Assembly: GCA_030639955.1 (NCBI GenBank)
Contig: DAOWKH010000006.1
Span: forward strand, 1 to 9,676
Direction of reading: 5' to 3'
DNA: 9,676 nucleotides
DNA from: Candidatus Omnitrophota bacterium
GTDB taxonomy: Bacteria; Omnitrophota; 4484-213
Numbering within the stretch: position 1 is the first letter of the stretch; each line of letters starts with the position of its first letter. Below the pieces are notes generated by a model. That model saw nothing but the letters and a program-made list of their open reading frames with translations, was not told the origin of the DNA and did no database searches. Positions 1 through 6,663 of the stretch are shown here, one piece after another. The position numbers and the translations under genes are program-made.

Positions 1-1
1 C

Positions 2-115
2 CAAACAGAACTTGATTATATAAAGGCATTGATTGATTACAATATCGCTATTATCAATCTGGATAAAGCCAAAGGATTGACTTTAGTCAAGAATGATATA
101 ATTTTGGAGGAATGA
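2..115 (+). CDS. C-terminal fragment of a TolC-family outer-membrane efflux channel (5' end outside window)
   Basis: The frame is open from the left edge and ends at TGA 113-115, giving the last 37 residues of a protein. The visible peptide reads as an amphipathic helix with the pattern DYNIAIINLDKAKGLTL. This resembles the end of the last periplasmic helix of TolC-type channels, where a Tyr/Asn-x-Ala-x-x-x-Leu-x-x-Ala-x-Gly pattern is usual. The role is inferred from this tail and from position, since it sits directly before an adaptor and an RND pump. Such channels form trimeric outer-membrane ducts reaching into the periplasm. The stop overlaps the start of the adaptor gene (TGATG), which suggests translational coupling. 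The fragment is too short to exclude another helical protein. Confidence 0.68.
   Translation, partial: QTELDYIKALIDYNIAIINLDKAKGLTLVKNDIILEE
106..110 (+). promoter_or_regulatory. Shine-Dalgarno site (GGAGG) that decides the adaptor start
   Basis: GGAGG lies 1 base before the ATG at 112 but 4 bases before the ATG at 115. Only the second spacing is near the usual range, so ATG 115 is preferred. The site lies inside the last codons of the upstream channel gene. Confidence 0.6.
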
Positions 116-1011
116 TGGGAAAATCAAAAATTTTAAATTTTGCATTGTCATTTTGCATTTTGATATTTACATTTTGCATTTTTTTATCTGGCTGCAGCCC
201 AAGAATCCCCCAGGAAGAAGCAATTAAGATGCCGGTTAGAGCAATAGAGGTCAAAAAAGGTGTTTTGAAAGAGATTTTATTTTATGTTGGAGACATAAAA
301 GCTGAAGATGAAGTAGTTGTTTATCCCAAAGTGAGTGGGAAAATCATAGAAAAAGTAGCTAAAGAAGGAGATTTGGTAAAAGAAGGTGATATTCTTGCCT
401 ATGTTGACCGCGATGAGGTCGGGTTTAAGTTTAAGAAGGCACCAGTGGAATCGCCTATCGATGGAGTGCTCGGGAGAGTTTATGTAGATAGAGGGACGAG
501 CGTCTCAGCGAGTATTCCCATTGCTTTGATAGTAAATATGGATAAAGTTAAAGTAAGGATTGATGCAGTAGAGAGGGATTTGCCCAAGATTAAAGTTGGT
601 CAAAGAGCAGAAGTCAGGGTTGATGCCTATCCGGAGGAAATATTTGTGGGCTCAGTAGAAAAAGTGAGCCCCATAGTTGACCTCGCATCTCGCAGCGCAC
701 CGATAGAGATAGAAATTCCCAATGCCGAACACCGACTCAATCCCGGTTCGTTTGCCAGGATTAAAATATTAATAAAAAAAAGAAGAGGCGTGTTGATTAT
801 CCCAAGAGATGCAATAATAAAAGAAGATAGTTCAAATTATGTTTTTGTTGTTAAAAACAACAAGGCGCATAAGCAAAAAATAGAAACAGGTCTTAATGAA
901 GACAATAAGTTTGAGGTAATAAACGGTCTCAGCGAAGGTGAGTTTGTAGTCACGATGGGCAATACCCGGCTTGAACAAGGCGACTTAGTAGAGATAGTAG
1001 AGGAAAAATGA
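115..1011 (+). CDS. RND efflux periplasmic adaptor (membrane fusion protein) lipoprotein, hairpin-less type
   Basis: This is the periplasmic adaptor of a tripartite efflux system, linking the RND pump to the outer-membrane channel. The protein has 298 residues counted from ATG 115; ATG 112 is possible but too close to the GGAGG. It starts with a hydrophobic signal sequence ending in the lipobox LSGC (Cys27), so it is predicted to be a lipoprotein. The biotinyl-lipoyl-like domain follows: one half around residues 66-98 (YPKVSGKIIEKVAKEGDLVK) and the other around 110-140 (VESPIDGVLGRVYVDRGTSV). A beta-barrel spans about 142-225 and a membrane-proximal domain about 226-298. Only about ten residues separate the two lipoyl halves, where AcrA/MexA-type adaptors insert a long alpha-helical hairpin. 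This explains why the protein is about 80-100 residues shorter than AcrA. The stop overlaps the start of the RND gene (ATGA at 1008-1011). Confidence 0.9.
   Translation: MGKSKILNFALSFCILIFTFCIFLSGCSPRIPQEEAIKMPVRAIEVKKGVLKEILFYVGDIKAEDEVVVYPKVSGKIIEKVAKEGDLVKEGDILAYVDRDEVGFKFKKAPVESPIDGVLGRVYVDRGTSVSASIPIALIVNMDKVKVRIDAVERDLPKIKVGQRAEVRVDAYPEEIFVGSVEKVSPIVDLASRSAPIEIEIPNAEHRLNPGSFARIKILIKKRRGVLIIPRDAIIKEDSSNYVFVVKNNKAHKQKIETGLNEDNKFEVINGLSEGEFVVTMGNTRLEQGDLVEIVEEK
137..180 (+). repeat. Three copies of ATTTTGCATT inside the signal-peptide coding region
   Basis: Exact 10-base copies lie at 137-146, 150-159 and 171-180, with start-to-start spacings of 13 and 21 bases. The spacings are not multiples of three, so the copies are read in different frames. 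They encode the hydrophobic core of the lipoprotein signal peptide. The same core motif (TTTTTGCAT) occurs in the inverted repeat at 6622-6649. Whether this is a family of dispersed elements or simply AT-rich low-complexity coding sequence cannot be told from one window. Confidence 0.55.
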
Positions 1012-4000
1012 ACCTTCCCCAGTTTGGCGTAAAATATCCGGTAACGACTACGATGATTTTTGTGGCGATGGTCATTTTGGGCATTGTTTCTTTATCCCGA
1101 CTTGGGCTTGACCTTATGCCCGACATAGAAATACCCAGCATAGCCGTTTTAACCGCATATCAGGGAGCAGGTCCCCAAGAGGTAGAATCTAAAATAACCA
1201 AAACATTAGAAGATATGCTTGCCACAGTTAAAAATTTAGACAAGATTGAATCCTTTTCCGGAGAAGGCATATCAACCGTAATCCTTAAATTTGATTGGGG
1301 CATAAACTTGGATGAAGCGGCTAATGATGTTCGGGATATGGTGAGCTTGTCAGAGAAAAATTTACCCGATGACGCAGGCAAGCCAGTGATATTCAAATTT
1401 GACCTTTCTATGATGCCTGTTCTTGTTTTAGCCGTTACTGCCGAAGAAAACTATCCTATACTCTATGATTTAATAGATGATAGAGTCTGCGATTCTTTAA
1501 AAACTATCCCTGGCGTTGCCGCAGCGGTTATAAGAGGCGGATTAGAAAGGCAAATTTTGGTTGAGTTGGATCGTTCGCGATTAGAGGCCTATCGTTTATC
1601 AGCAGACCAGGTGTTAGATGCTTTAAGAAAAGAGAACCTGGATATACCCGGAGGTCATATAAAAACAGGGTTTAAAGATTATCTTATTCGTACACCTGAA
1701 GGAATAGAAGTAGATGAAATTGGGAAAATAGTTTTGGCTACTACTAAAGATGGCGCTGTTATTTATATTAAAGATGTAGCTACAGTCAAAGATGCTTTTA
1801 AAGAAAGGACCCAGGAAGTCGAGGTGAACAGGAAGCCCGGGCTTATCGTAATGGTTCAAAAGCAATCAGGGGCGAACACAGTTCAGGTTGCAGAAAGAGT
1901 TTTAAAGAAGTTAGGGGAGTTAAAGAAGAACCTGCCTTCCGATGTGGATATTTTTGTGGCAAGGGATTTCTCTGATTTTATCAAGGGTTCTCTTGGCAAT
2001 TTAAGAAATGCGCTATGTTTTGGAGGGATTTTAGTTATCTTAATTATATTCTGCTTCCTGCGCAATCTAAGAGCCGGCATTATTGTTGCCTGTTCCATTC
2101 CCGCATCATTAATAATAACTTTTTTTCTTCTCTTTATGCAGGGCTACACCTTAAATATATTATCTGTTTCCAGCTTGGCTATTGCTATGGGTATGGTAGT
2201 AGATGCCGCCATTGTTGTTTTGGACAATATCCATCGCCATAGAAAAAAGGGAGAAAGACCTAAGCAAGCAGCAATTTTTGGTGCCTCTGAGGTGGGAAAA
2301 GCAATTATTGCTTCAACGCTTACTACTGTTGCCATATTTGTTCCGCTTGTTTTTGTCGGGGGAATTACCGGGATTATGTTTAAAGAAATGGCATTTGTAA
2401 TATGTCTGGCACTTCTGGCTTCTCTTTTTACGGCTTTAACCTTGATTCCGATGTTGAGTGCAAAATTCTTACATTTTAGGAACGAACAAGACAAAGTTGA
2501 GGGAATTCTTAAGAGATTTTATTTTCGAAGCAAGCGGTGGTTTAACAAATTAGATTCATCCTACAGAAATCTTTTAGGGTGGTCTCTTTCTCACAGAAAG
2601 AAAGTAATCATCGGAGGTTTTTCAATATTGGTATTTAGCTTGTTATTGCTTCCTTTAATAGGCACAAGGTTTATGCCTGAAGTTGATTCCGGTGTGTTTC
2701 GAGGAAGGGTTGAACTGCCGGTAGGAACACGGCTTGAAGAAACCGGCAAAGTGATGCGTTCAATAGAGGATATAATTATTAAAGAAGTTCCCGAGAAAAC
2801 AGTAATGTTTGCCAGGTGGGGATATGGTACTAGCGGCGCTGGCAGGATGATGGGAGGAGATGAGGGTTCAAATATCGGCATGTTTGGCGTCCGACTTATT
2901 CCTAAAGAAGAGCGAAAGAGATTGGTCAAAAGAATTGTTGATGAACTAAGGCCGCTTACAAAAAAATATCCGGGGGCAAAGGTTAGATATAATACAGAAG
3001 ACCCTATGTCGGGTTTGCTTTTTGCCGGAGGAAAACCCTTTGTTATTGAGATATATGGGCACAATTTAAATACAGGGATGGCTTTGGCTAAAGAGATAGC
3101 CGCTGAACTGAAAAAGATGAGAGGGATAGTGGATATAGAGATTTCCCGGAAAATGGGCAAACCGGAGTTGCAGATAGAAGTGAATAGAGACAAGGCGTCT
3201 CATCTGGGGCTAAATGTCTCTGACATTGGGAGGACTATTCAGACCTTCTTTAGCGGAAAGGAAGCAACCAAATATAGAGAAAAAGGCAAAGAATATGATA
3301 TTTTTGTTCGTCTACGGGAGGAAGACAGAAAGGATATAGCCGACCTTGAAAATAGTTTTGTTACTTCGCCCAGCGGAAAACCAATTCGTCTTACTAATGT
3401 AGCCCAAATTATAGAAAAATCTGGCCCCGTCAAAATAGAACGCAAGAATCAGCAAAGAGTTATAAGAGTAAGCGCTAATCTTTCCGGAAGAGATTTAGGG
3501 AGTGCTGTCAGCGAGGCAAAAAAGCGGCTTTCCACGATTAGAGTCCCCAAAGATTTCTTTGTCGATTTTGGCGGAGAAAGAGAGGAACAACAACAGGCAT
3601 TTGGACTTTTGACCGTCGCATTATTATTAGGGATGATTCTGGTTTATATGGTTATGGCTTCACAATTTGAATCCTTTAGAGACCCCTTTATTATACTCTT
3701 TTCTATACCCTTTGGTATGGTAGGAGTAGTCCTGGTGCATATAATATTTAGGCAGACTTTCAATTTAAATTCCTTTATAGGTCTTATTATGATTGTCGGA
3801 ATTGTGGTAAATAACGCTATCGTGCTTATTAGTTATATCAATATTTTACGACAGAGAGGTTTGAGTGTGAGAGACGCTGTTATGGAGGGAGGCCGAACAC
3901 GCCTGCGACCGGTGCTTATGACTACACTTACTACTGTTTTTGGACTTATGCCCTTAGCTTTCTCAACAGGAGAAGGGTCGGAAGAGTGGGTTACTTTGGC

Positions 4001-4166
4001 TCTCACAGTCATTGGTGGCTTGTTAGTTTCTACACTTATTACGCTTATATTTGTGCCCACGCTATATTCCATATTTGAAGAACGGGTAAAAAGAGGAGAA
4101 TTAGGGAAATTGGTAAAAGAAGGTATTGAAAGCGTAAAAGGTAAATTGAGAAACCAGAAAAGATAA
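1008..4166 (+). CDS. RND-family inner-membrane efflux transporter (AcrB/HAE-1-like)
   Basis: This is a proton-driven RND exporter of the inner membrane, expected to be trimeric and to pump substrates out of the periplasm or outer leaflet. At 1052 residues it matches AcrB (1049). Two repeats of one plus five membrane helices are visible: helix 1 at 12-30, helices 2-6 at about 337-483, helix 7 at 531-551 and helices 8-12 at about 866-1019. Two porter and docking regions lie between them (about 35-330 and 555-860). The N-terminal porter signature YQGAGPQEVESKITKTLE is typical. In helix 4 the motif MVVDAAIVVLDN keeps the Asp (D399) equivalent to AcrB D407, but the D408 position is Ala400. In helix 10, VVNNAIVLI has Asn935 where AcrB has K940. 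The RLRPVLMTTL motif in helix 11 is present. Substrate (drug, metal or lipid) cannot be assigned. The gene is coupled to the adaptor gene by ATGA and preceded by AGAGGAA. Confidence 0.95.
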   Translation: MNLPQFGVKYPVTTTMIFVAMVILGIVSLSRLGLDLMPDIEIPSIAVLTAYQGAGPQEVESKITKTLEDMLATVKNLDKIESFSGEGISTVILKFDWGINLDEAANDVRDMVSLSEKNLPDDAGKPVIFKFDLSMMPVLVLAVTAEENYPILYDLIDDRVCDSLKTIPGVAAAVIRGGLERQILVELDRSRLEAYRLSADQVLDALRKENLDIPGGHIKTGFKDYLIRTPEGIEVDEIGKIVLATTKDGAVIYIKDVATVKDAFKERTQEVEVNRKPGLIVMVQKQSGANTVQVAERVLKKLGELKKNLPSDVDIFVARDFSDFIKGSLGNLRNALCFGGILVILIIFCFLRNLRAGIIVACSIPASLIITFFLLFMQGYTLNILSVSSLAIAMGMVVDAAIVVLDNIHRHRKKGERPKQAAIFGASEVGKAIIASTLTTVAIFVPLVFVGGITGIMFKEMAFVICLALLASLFTALTLIPMLSAKFLHFRNEQDKVEGILKRFYFRSKRWFNKLDSSYRNLLGWSLSHRKKVIIGGFSILVFSLLLLPLIGTRFMPEVDSGVFRGRVELPVGTRLEETGKVMRSIEDIIIKEVPEKTVMFARWGYGTSGAGRMMGGDEGSNIGMFGVRLIPKEERKRLVKRIVDELRPLTKKYPGAKVRYNTEDPMSGLLFAGGKPFVIEIYGHNLNTGMALAKEIAAELKKMRGIVDIEISRKMGKPELQIEVNRDKASHLGLNVSDIGRTIQTFFSGKEATKYREKGKEYDIFVRLREEDRKDIADLENSFVTSPSGKPIRLTNVAQIIEKSGPVKIERKNQQRVIRVSANLSGRDLGSAVSEAKKRLSTIRVPKDFFVDFGGEREEQQQAFGLLTVALLLGMILVYMVMASQFESFRDPFIILFSIPFGMVGVVLVHIIFRQTFNLNSFIGLIMIVGIVVNNAIVLISYINILRQRGLSVRDAVMEGGRTRLRPVLMTTLTTVFGLMPLAFSTGEGSEEWVTLALTVIGGLLVSTLITLIFVPTLYSIFEERVKRGELGKLVKEGIESVKGKLRNQKR

Positions 4167-4183
4167 AAGGAAGAAATTGCATA

Positions 4184-5143
4184 ATGATAAGAATAAAAAA
4201 ACCAAAGATTGGCTTAGCATTAGGGAGTGGCGCAGCCAAAGGTTTAGCCCATATCGGAGTATTAAAGGCATTAAAGGAAGAAAACATATCTATTAATATG
4301 GTAGCGGGTTCAAGCATGGGAGCCTTTGTGGGTGCCTGTTACGCAAGGAAGGGAGAAATAGCAGATCTTGAAGAAATAGTAGTAAAGATAGATTGGAAAC
4401 AATTAGCTCGATTAGCAGACCCCAATTTAGCTCTGCTTTTCAAAGGGGTTATCCATGGTAAAAAAATTAAAGAGCTATTGAAAACTATCATTGGGGATGT
4501 GGAGTTTAAGGACTTAAAAGTTCCTTTAGCGGTAGTAGCAACCGATGTTAATACGGGCGAAGAGGTAGTGATAAAAGAAGGTTCTGTAATAGAAGCGGTG
4601 AGGGCAAGTATTTCTATGCCCGTTATATTTATGCCGGTTAAGATTAGAGACAGATTTCTGATAGATGGCGGGATAGTAAATCCTGTCCCGGTAAGCGTAG
4701 TTAAAAATATGGGGGCAACGTTTGTTATTGCTTGCAATGTAATTCATAGGCTTCAAGAGAGAAAACCTCGTTCCCGAACTTCCGCCATAGGCGCCCGCCT
4801 GCCGTCCGTCGGGCAGAGATTTGCCTCTGGCAGAAAAAATTCAGATGCAGTAGCTCTAAATAATAAAATTAATACACTTGTCCAGAAAAATAAAGATAGA
4901 TTTGAAAATTTGCAAAAATTTATTATAGACCCAAATACCCCCAATGTATTTGACACCTTACTCCAAGCAATTTATGCTATGGAGTATGAATTGGCGAAGT
5001 CAAAAATAAAAGGAGCAGATATAGTGATAACTCCTGAGGTTGGGTATCTTGCGACATTAGAATTCCATCGGGGAATAGAAGCAATATCGGATGGATATGA
5101 GGCGGCAATGAAGGTGCGGGTTGAATTGAAAAGGAGGATTTGA
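4184..5143 (+). CDS. Patatin-like phospholipase (RssA/NTE family)
   Basis: A predicted cytoplasmic serine lipid hydrolase with a Ser-Asp dyad, acting on phospholipid or lysophospholipid acyl esters. All patatin signatures are present in its 319 residues. The glycine-rich oxyanion-hole loop is LGSGAAKG (13-20), the nucleophile elbow is GSSMG (42-46, Ser44), the ASISMP block is at 141-146, and the DGG dyad motif is at 161-163 with Asp161. No signal peptide or membrane helix is seen. The start has AAGGAAG at 4167-4173, 10 bases upstream, and the gap from the RND gene is 17 bases. Residues about 193-222 are a basic, low-complexity stretch encoded by unusually GC-rich, palindromic DNA (see separate entry), in the variable region after the second core half. 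The C-terminal part, about 250-319, is helical. The exact substrate is unknown. RssA-like proteins in other bacteria are poorly characterised. Confidence 0.93.
   Translation: MIRIKKPKIGLALGSGAAKGLAHIGVLKALKEENISINMVAGSSMGAFVGACYARKGEIADLEEIVVKIDWKQLARLADPNLALLFKGVIHGKKIKELLKTIIGDVEFKDLKVPLAVVATDVNTGEEVVIKEGSVIEAVRASISMPVIFMPVKIRDRFLIDGGIVNPVPVSVVKNMGATFVIACNVIHRLQERKPRSRTSAIGARLPSVGQRFASGRKNSDAVALNNKINTLVQKNKDRFENLQKFIIDPNTPNVFDTLLQAIYAMEYELAKSKIKGADIVITPEVGYLATLEFHRGIEAISDGYEAAMKVRVELKRRI
4781..4833 (+). repeat. GC-rich palindromic segment lying in frame within the patatin gene
   Basis: G+C is 29 of 40 bases at 4781-4820, against about 40% in the flanks. The segment contains alternative stems: GCCCG 4793-4797 with CGGGC 4810-4814, CTGCC 4799-4803 with GGCAG 4812-4816, and CAGAG 4814-4818 with CTCTG 4825-4829. 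It keeps the reading frame and encodes a basic, flexible peptide around residues 199-217 of the patatin. An inserted palindromic element is one reading; a structured or biased codon stretch is another. Confidence 0.5.
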
Positions 5144-5146
5144 GCA

Positions 5147-5755
5147 ATGAGGATTTCTAAAATCTGGCTGATAACCTTACTCTTTTTGTTGCTTGATTTT
5201 CAGCCGGTAGGTCTACGAAAAGCATTCTGTTTCCAACGGCCAGAGAGTTTAAAAGAGATAGGGGTTTTTACAGGTACAGGGAAGGCGAGCTTAAAGGATA
5301 AAGACGATTACGAGATAATTCTGCTTGGTGCAAGATTTGGTTTTGATATAAAACCGCTAATAGAGAAAGTTAGAATCGGAGACAAATCTCTTCTAAAGAT
5401 AAAAGGAAGATTGGACTTTTTGGTCGAGCCCTATTTAGCCGGGGTAACCTCTCCCGATCCTAATTTTGAGTGCGGCACAGGACTTTTATTAAGATATGGT
5501 TATAAAATTGATAAATTTCTCCCTTTTATAGAGGTAGGCAGCGGTCTTCAGTGGACAAGCCAACATACCCGAGAAGAAGGGACACAGTGGTGTTTTCAGG
5601 TTCAGGGAGGAGGTGGTTTTTATTATTTTTTCAAACAAGACAAAGCAATTAATTTTAGCTATCGGTTCAGACACTTTTCCAACAGAGACATAAAAGAGCC
5701 GAATACGGGAATAGATGTGCACGCATTTCTTATCGGCGTCTCTACCTTCTTTTGA
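5147..5755 (+). CDS. PagL-like lipid A 3-O-deacylase / acyloxyacyl hydrolase-family outer-membrane protein
   Basis: A small outer-membrane beta-barrel enzyme, expected to remove the 3-O-linked acyl chain from lipid A. The protein has 202 residues with a hydrophobic N-terminal signal sequence (about 5-28, probable cleavage near AFC/FQ). After that come alternating amphipathic beta-strands and a terminal aromatic residue (ends VSTFF), as is usual for outer-membrane barrels. The diagnostic block RFRHFSNRDIKEPNTGID (173-190) matches the PagL active-site region: His176, Ser178 and a downstream Gly-Ile-acidic. The spacing His-2-Ser-12-acidic equals PagL His126/Ser128/Glu140, but the acidic residue here is Asp190 rather than Glu. 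A strong AAGGAGG (5131-5137) lies 9 bases before the ATG, inside the end of the patatin gene, and the gap is only 3 bases. Pairing with a phospholipase suggests a shared envelope-lipid role. Deacylase activity is inferred, since this family also includes uncharacterised members. Confidence 0.82.
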   Translation: MRISKIWLITLLFLLLDFQPVGLRKAFCFQRPESLKEIGVFTGTGKASLKDKDDYEIILLGARFGFDIKPLIEKVRIGDKSLLKIKGRLDFLVEPYLAGVTSPDPNFECGTGLLLRYGYKIDKFLPFIEVGSGLQWTSQHTREEGTQWCFQVQGGGGFYYFFKQDKAINFSYRFRHFSNRDIKEPNTGIDVHAFLIGVSTFF

Positions 5756-5758
5756 AAA

Positions 5759-6616
5759 ATGACTTACAAAATTGCTCTCACCAAAGAGCCGGAGATTAGA
5801 AGAGAGTTAGAAAGGATTGGATTCAAATTTTCCCCCGCAGAGTATGCCTTTTGGAGGGCTGCTAACAAAGAGAGCAGTTTGACTTTGTATAAAAACGGGA
5901 AATTGCTAATTCAGGGGAAACAGATCGAGAAGATAATCAACTATCTTATTGATAAAAATTTTATAGCTTTAAAGAGGAATTCGGATTTCTCGGAATGGAT
6001 TGGCACCGATGAGTCGGGAAAGGGCGATTATTTTGGACCGCTGGTCATTGCCGGAGTGCTGGTAAAAAATGAGAGTAAAAGTGGACTTTTAAAACTCGGA
6101 GCAAGAGACAGCAAGGATTTATCCGACAATAGAATTAAAGAATTAGCAGAAAAGATTAAAAATTTGTGCCTTTATTCTATAGTGGTTATTAATCCGTTGA
6201 AATACAATCAGCTTTTAGAGAGAATGAGAAACCTTAACCGCCTGCTCGCCTGGGGGCATAGCCGGGCAATAGAAAATATCTTGGAGAAAGAGAGTTGCGA
6301 ATACGCCATCTCCGACCAATTTGGCGATGAAAGATATATCCTGAATGCCCTGCTAAAAAAGGGCAAAAAAATAGAGCTGGAACAAAGGCATCGCGCCGAA
6401 GAGGATATCGCTGTTGCCGCCGCTTCCATTTTGGCAAGAGCTGAATTTGTAAAGCGGATTGAAGAATTATCTCAGAATTATGAAATCAATCTGCCCAAAG
6501 GGGCATCAGACAAAGTAATTGAAACAGGTAAAGAATTCGTGGCAAAATATGGGAAGGAGAAATTAAAAGAAGTCGCCAAGGTTCATTTTAAGACAAGTTT
6601 GAAGATATTTAACTAG
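5759..6616 (+). CDS. rnhC: Ribonuclease HIII
   Basis: This enzyme cleaves the RNA strand of RNA:DNA hybrids in the cytoplasm, removing primers and R-loops. Its 285 residues fit the family. Residues about 1-70 form the N-terminal substrate-binding (TBP-like) domain that separates RNase HIII from HII. The catalytic domain begins with GTDESGKGDYFGPLV (82-96), the hallmark of HIII. The four acidic metal ligands are visible: Asp84, Glu85, Asp186 (ISDQF) and Asp216 (AEEDIAVAAASILARA). The 30-residue distance between the last two equals that in the Bacillus-type enzyme (Asp202/Asp232). The DSKDLSD block is at 117-123. The start lies 3 bases after the preceding stop with no Shine-Dalgarno sequence visible, so translation is probably coupled to the upstream gene. 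It is the only gene here without an envelope link and is presumably a passenger of the operon. Confidence 0.96.
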   Translation: MTYKIALTKEPEIRRELERIGFKFSPAEYAFWRAANKESSLTLYKNGKLLIQGKQIEKIINYLIDKNFIALKRNSDFSEWIGTDESGKGDYFGPLVIAGVLVKNESKSGLLKLGARDSKDLSDNRIKELAEKIKNLCLYSIVVINPLKYNQLLERMRNLNRLLAWGHSRAIENILEKESCEYAISDQFGDERYILNALLKKGKKIELEQRHRAEEDIAVAAASILARAEFVKRIEELSQNYEINLPKGASDKVIETGKEFVAKYGKEKLKEVAKVHFKTSLKIFN

Positions 6617-6621
6617 CTAAT

Positions 6622-6649
6622 AGGATTTTTGCATTTATGCAAAAATCCT
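6622..6649 (+). repeat. Perfect 13-bp inverted repeat between rnhC and the deacetylase gene, possible terminator
   Basis: AGGATTTTTGCAT at 6622-6634 is followed by TT and then the exact complement ATGCAAAAATCCT at 6637-6649. As RNA it would fold as a 12-bp stem with a TTTA loop. Only two T residues follow the stem on the plus strand, so it is not a canonical intrinsic terminator, and no T-run follows on the minus strand either. It could be a weak terminator, an RNA-processing or stabilising hairpin, or a binding site. The core matches the ATTTTGCATT repeats at 137-180. Confidence 0.7.
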
Positions 6650-6663
6650 TTAACCAGGTTATA

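Noticed and set aside
2144..2494. 116-codon minus-strand open frame inside the RND gene
   Set aside because: It is antisense to conserved membrane helices 3-6 and shows no independent ribosome site or family resemblance.
2591..3193. 200-codon minus-strand open frame inside the RND gene
   Set aside because: It lies wholly opposite a strongly conserved transporter, has no recognisable domain, and its composition mirrors the sense codons.
4339..4737. 132-codon minus-strand open frame inside the patatin gene
   Set aside because: It is a shadow of the conserved patatin core and shows no motif of its own.
6637..6663. Upstream ATG at 6637 as the start of the deacetylase
   Set aside because: The codon lies in the right arm of the perfect hairpin and adds a polar nonapeptide before a standard signal anchor. 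ATG 6664 has AGG at a 5-base spacing.
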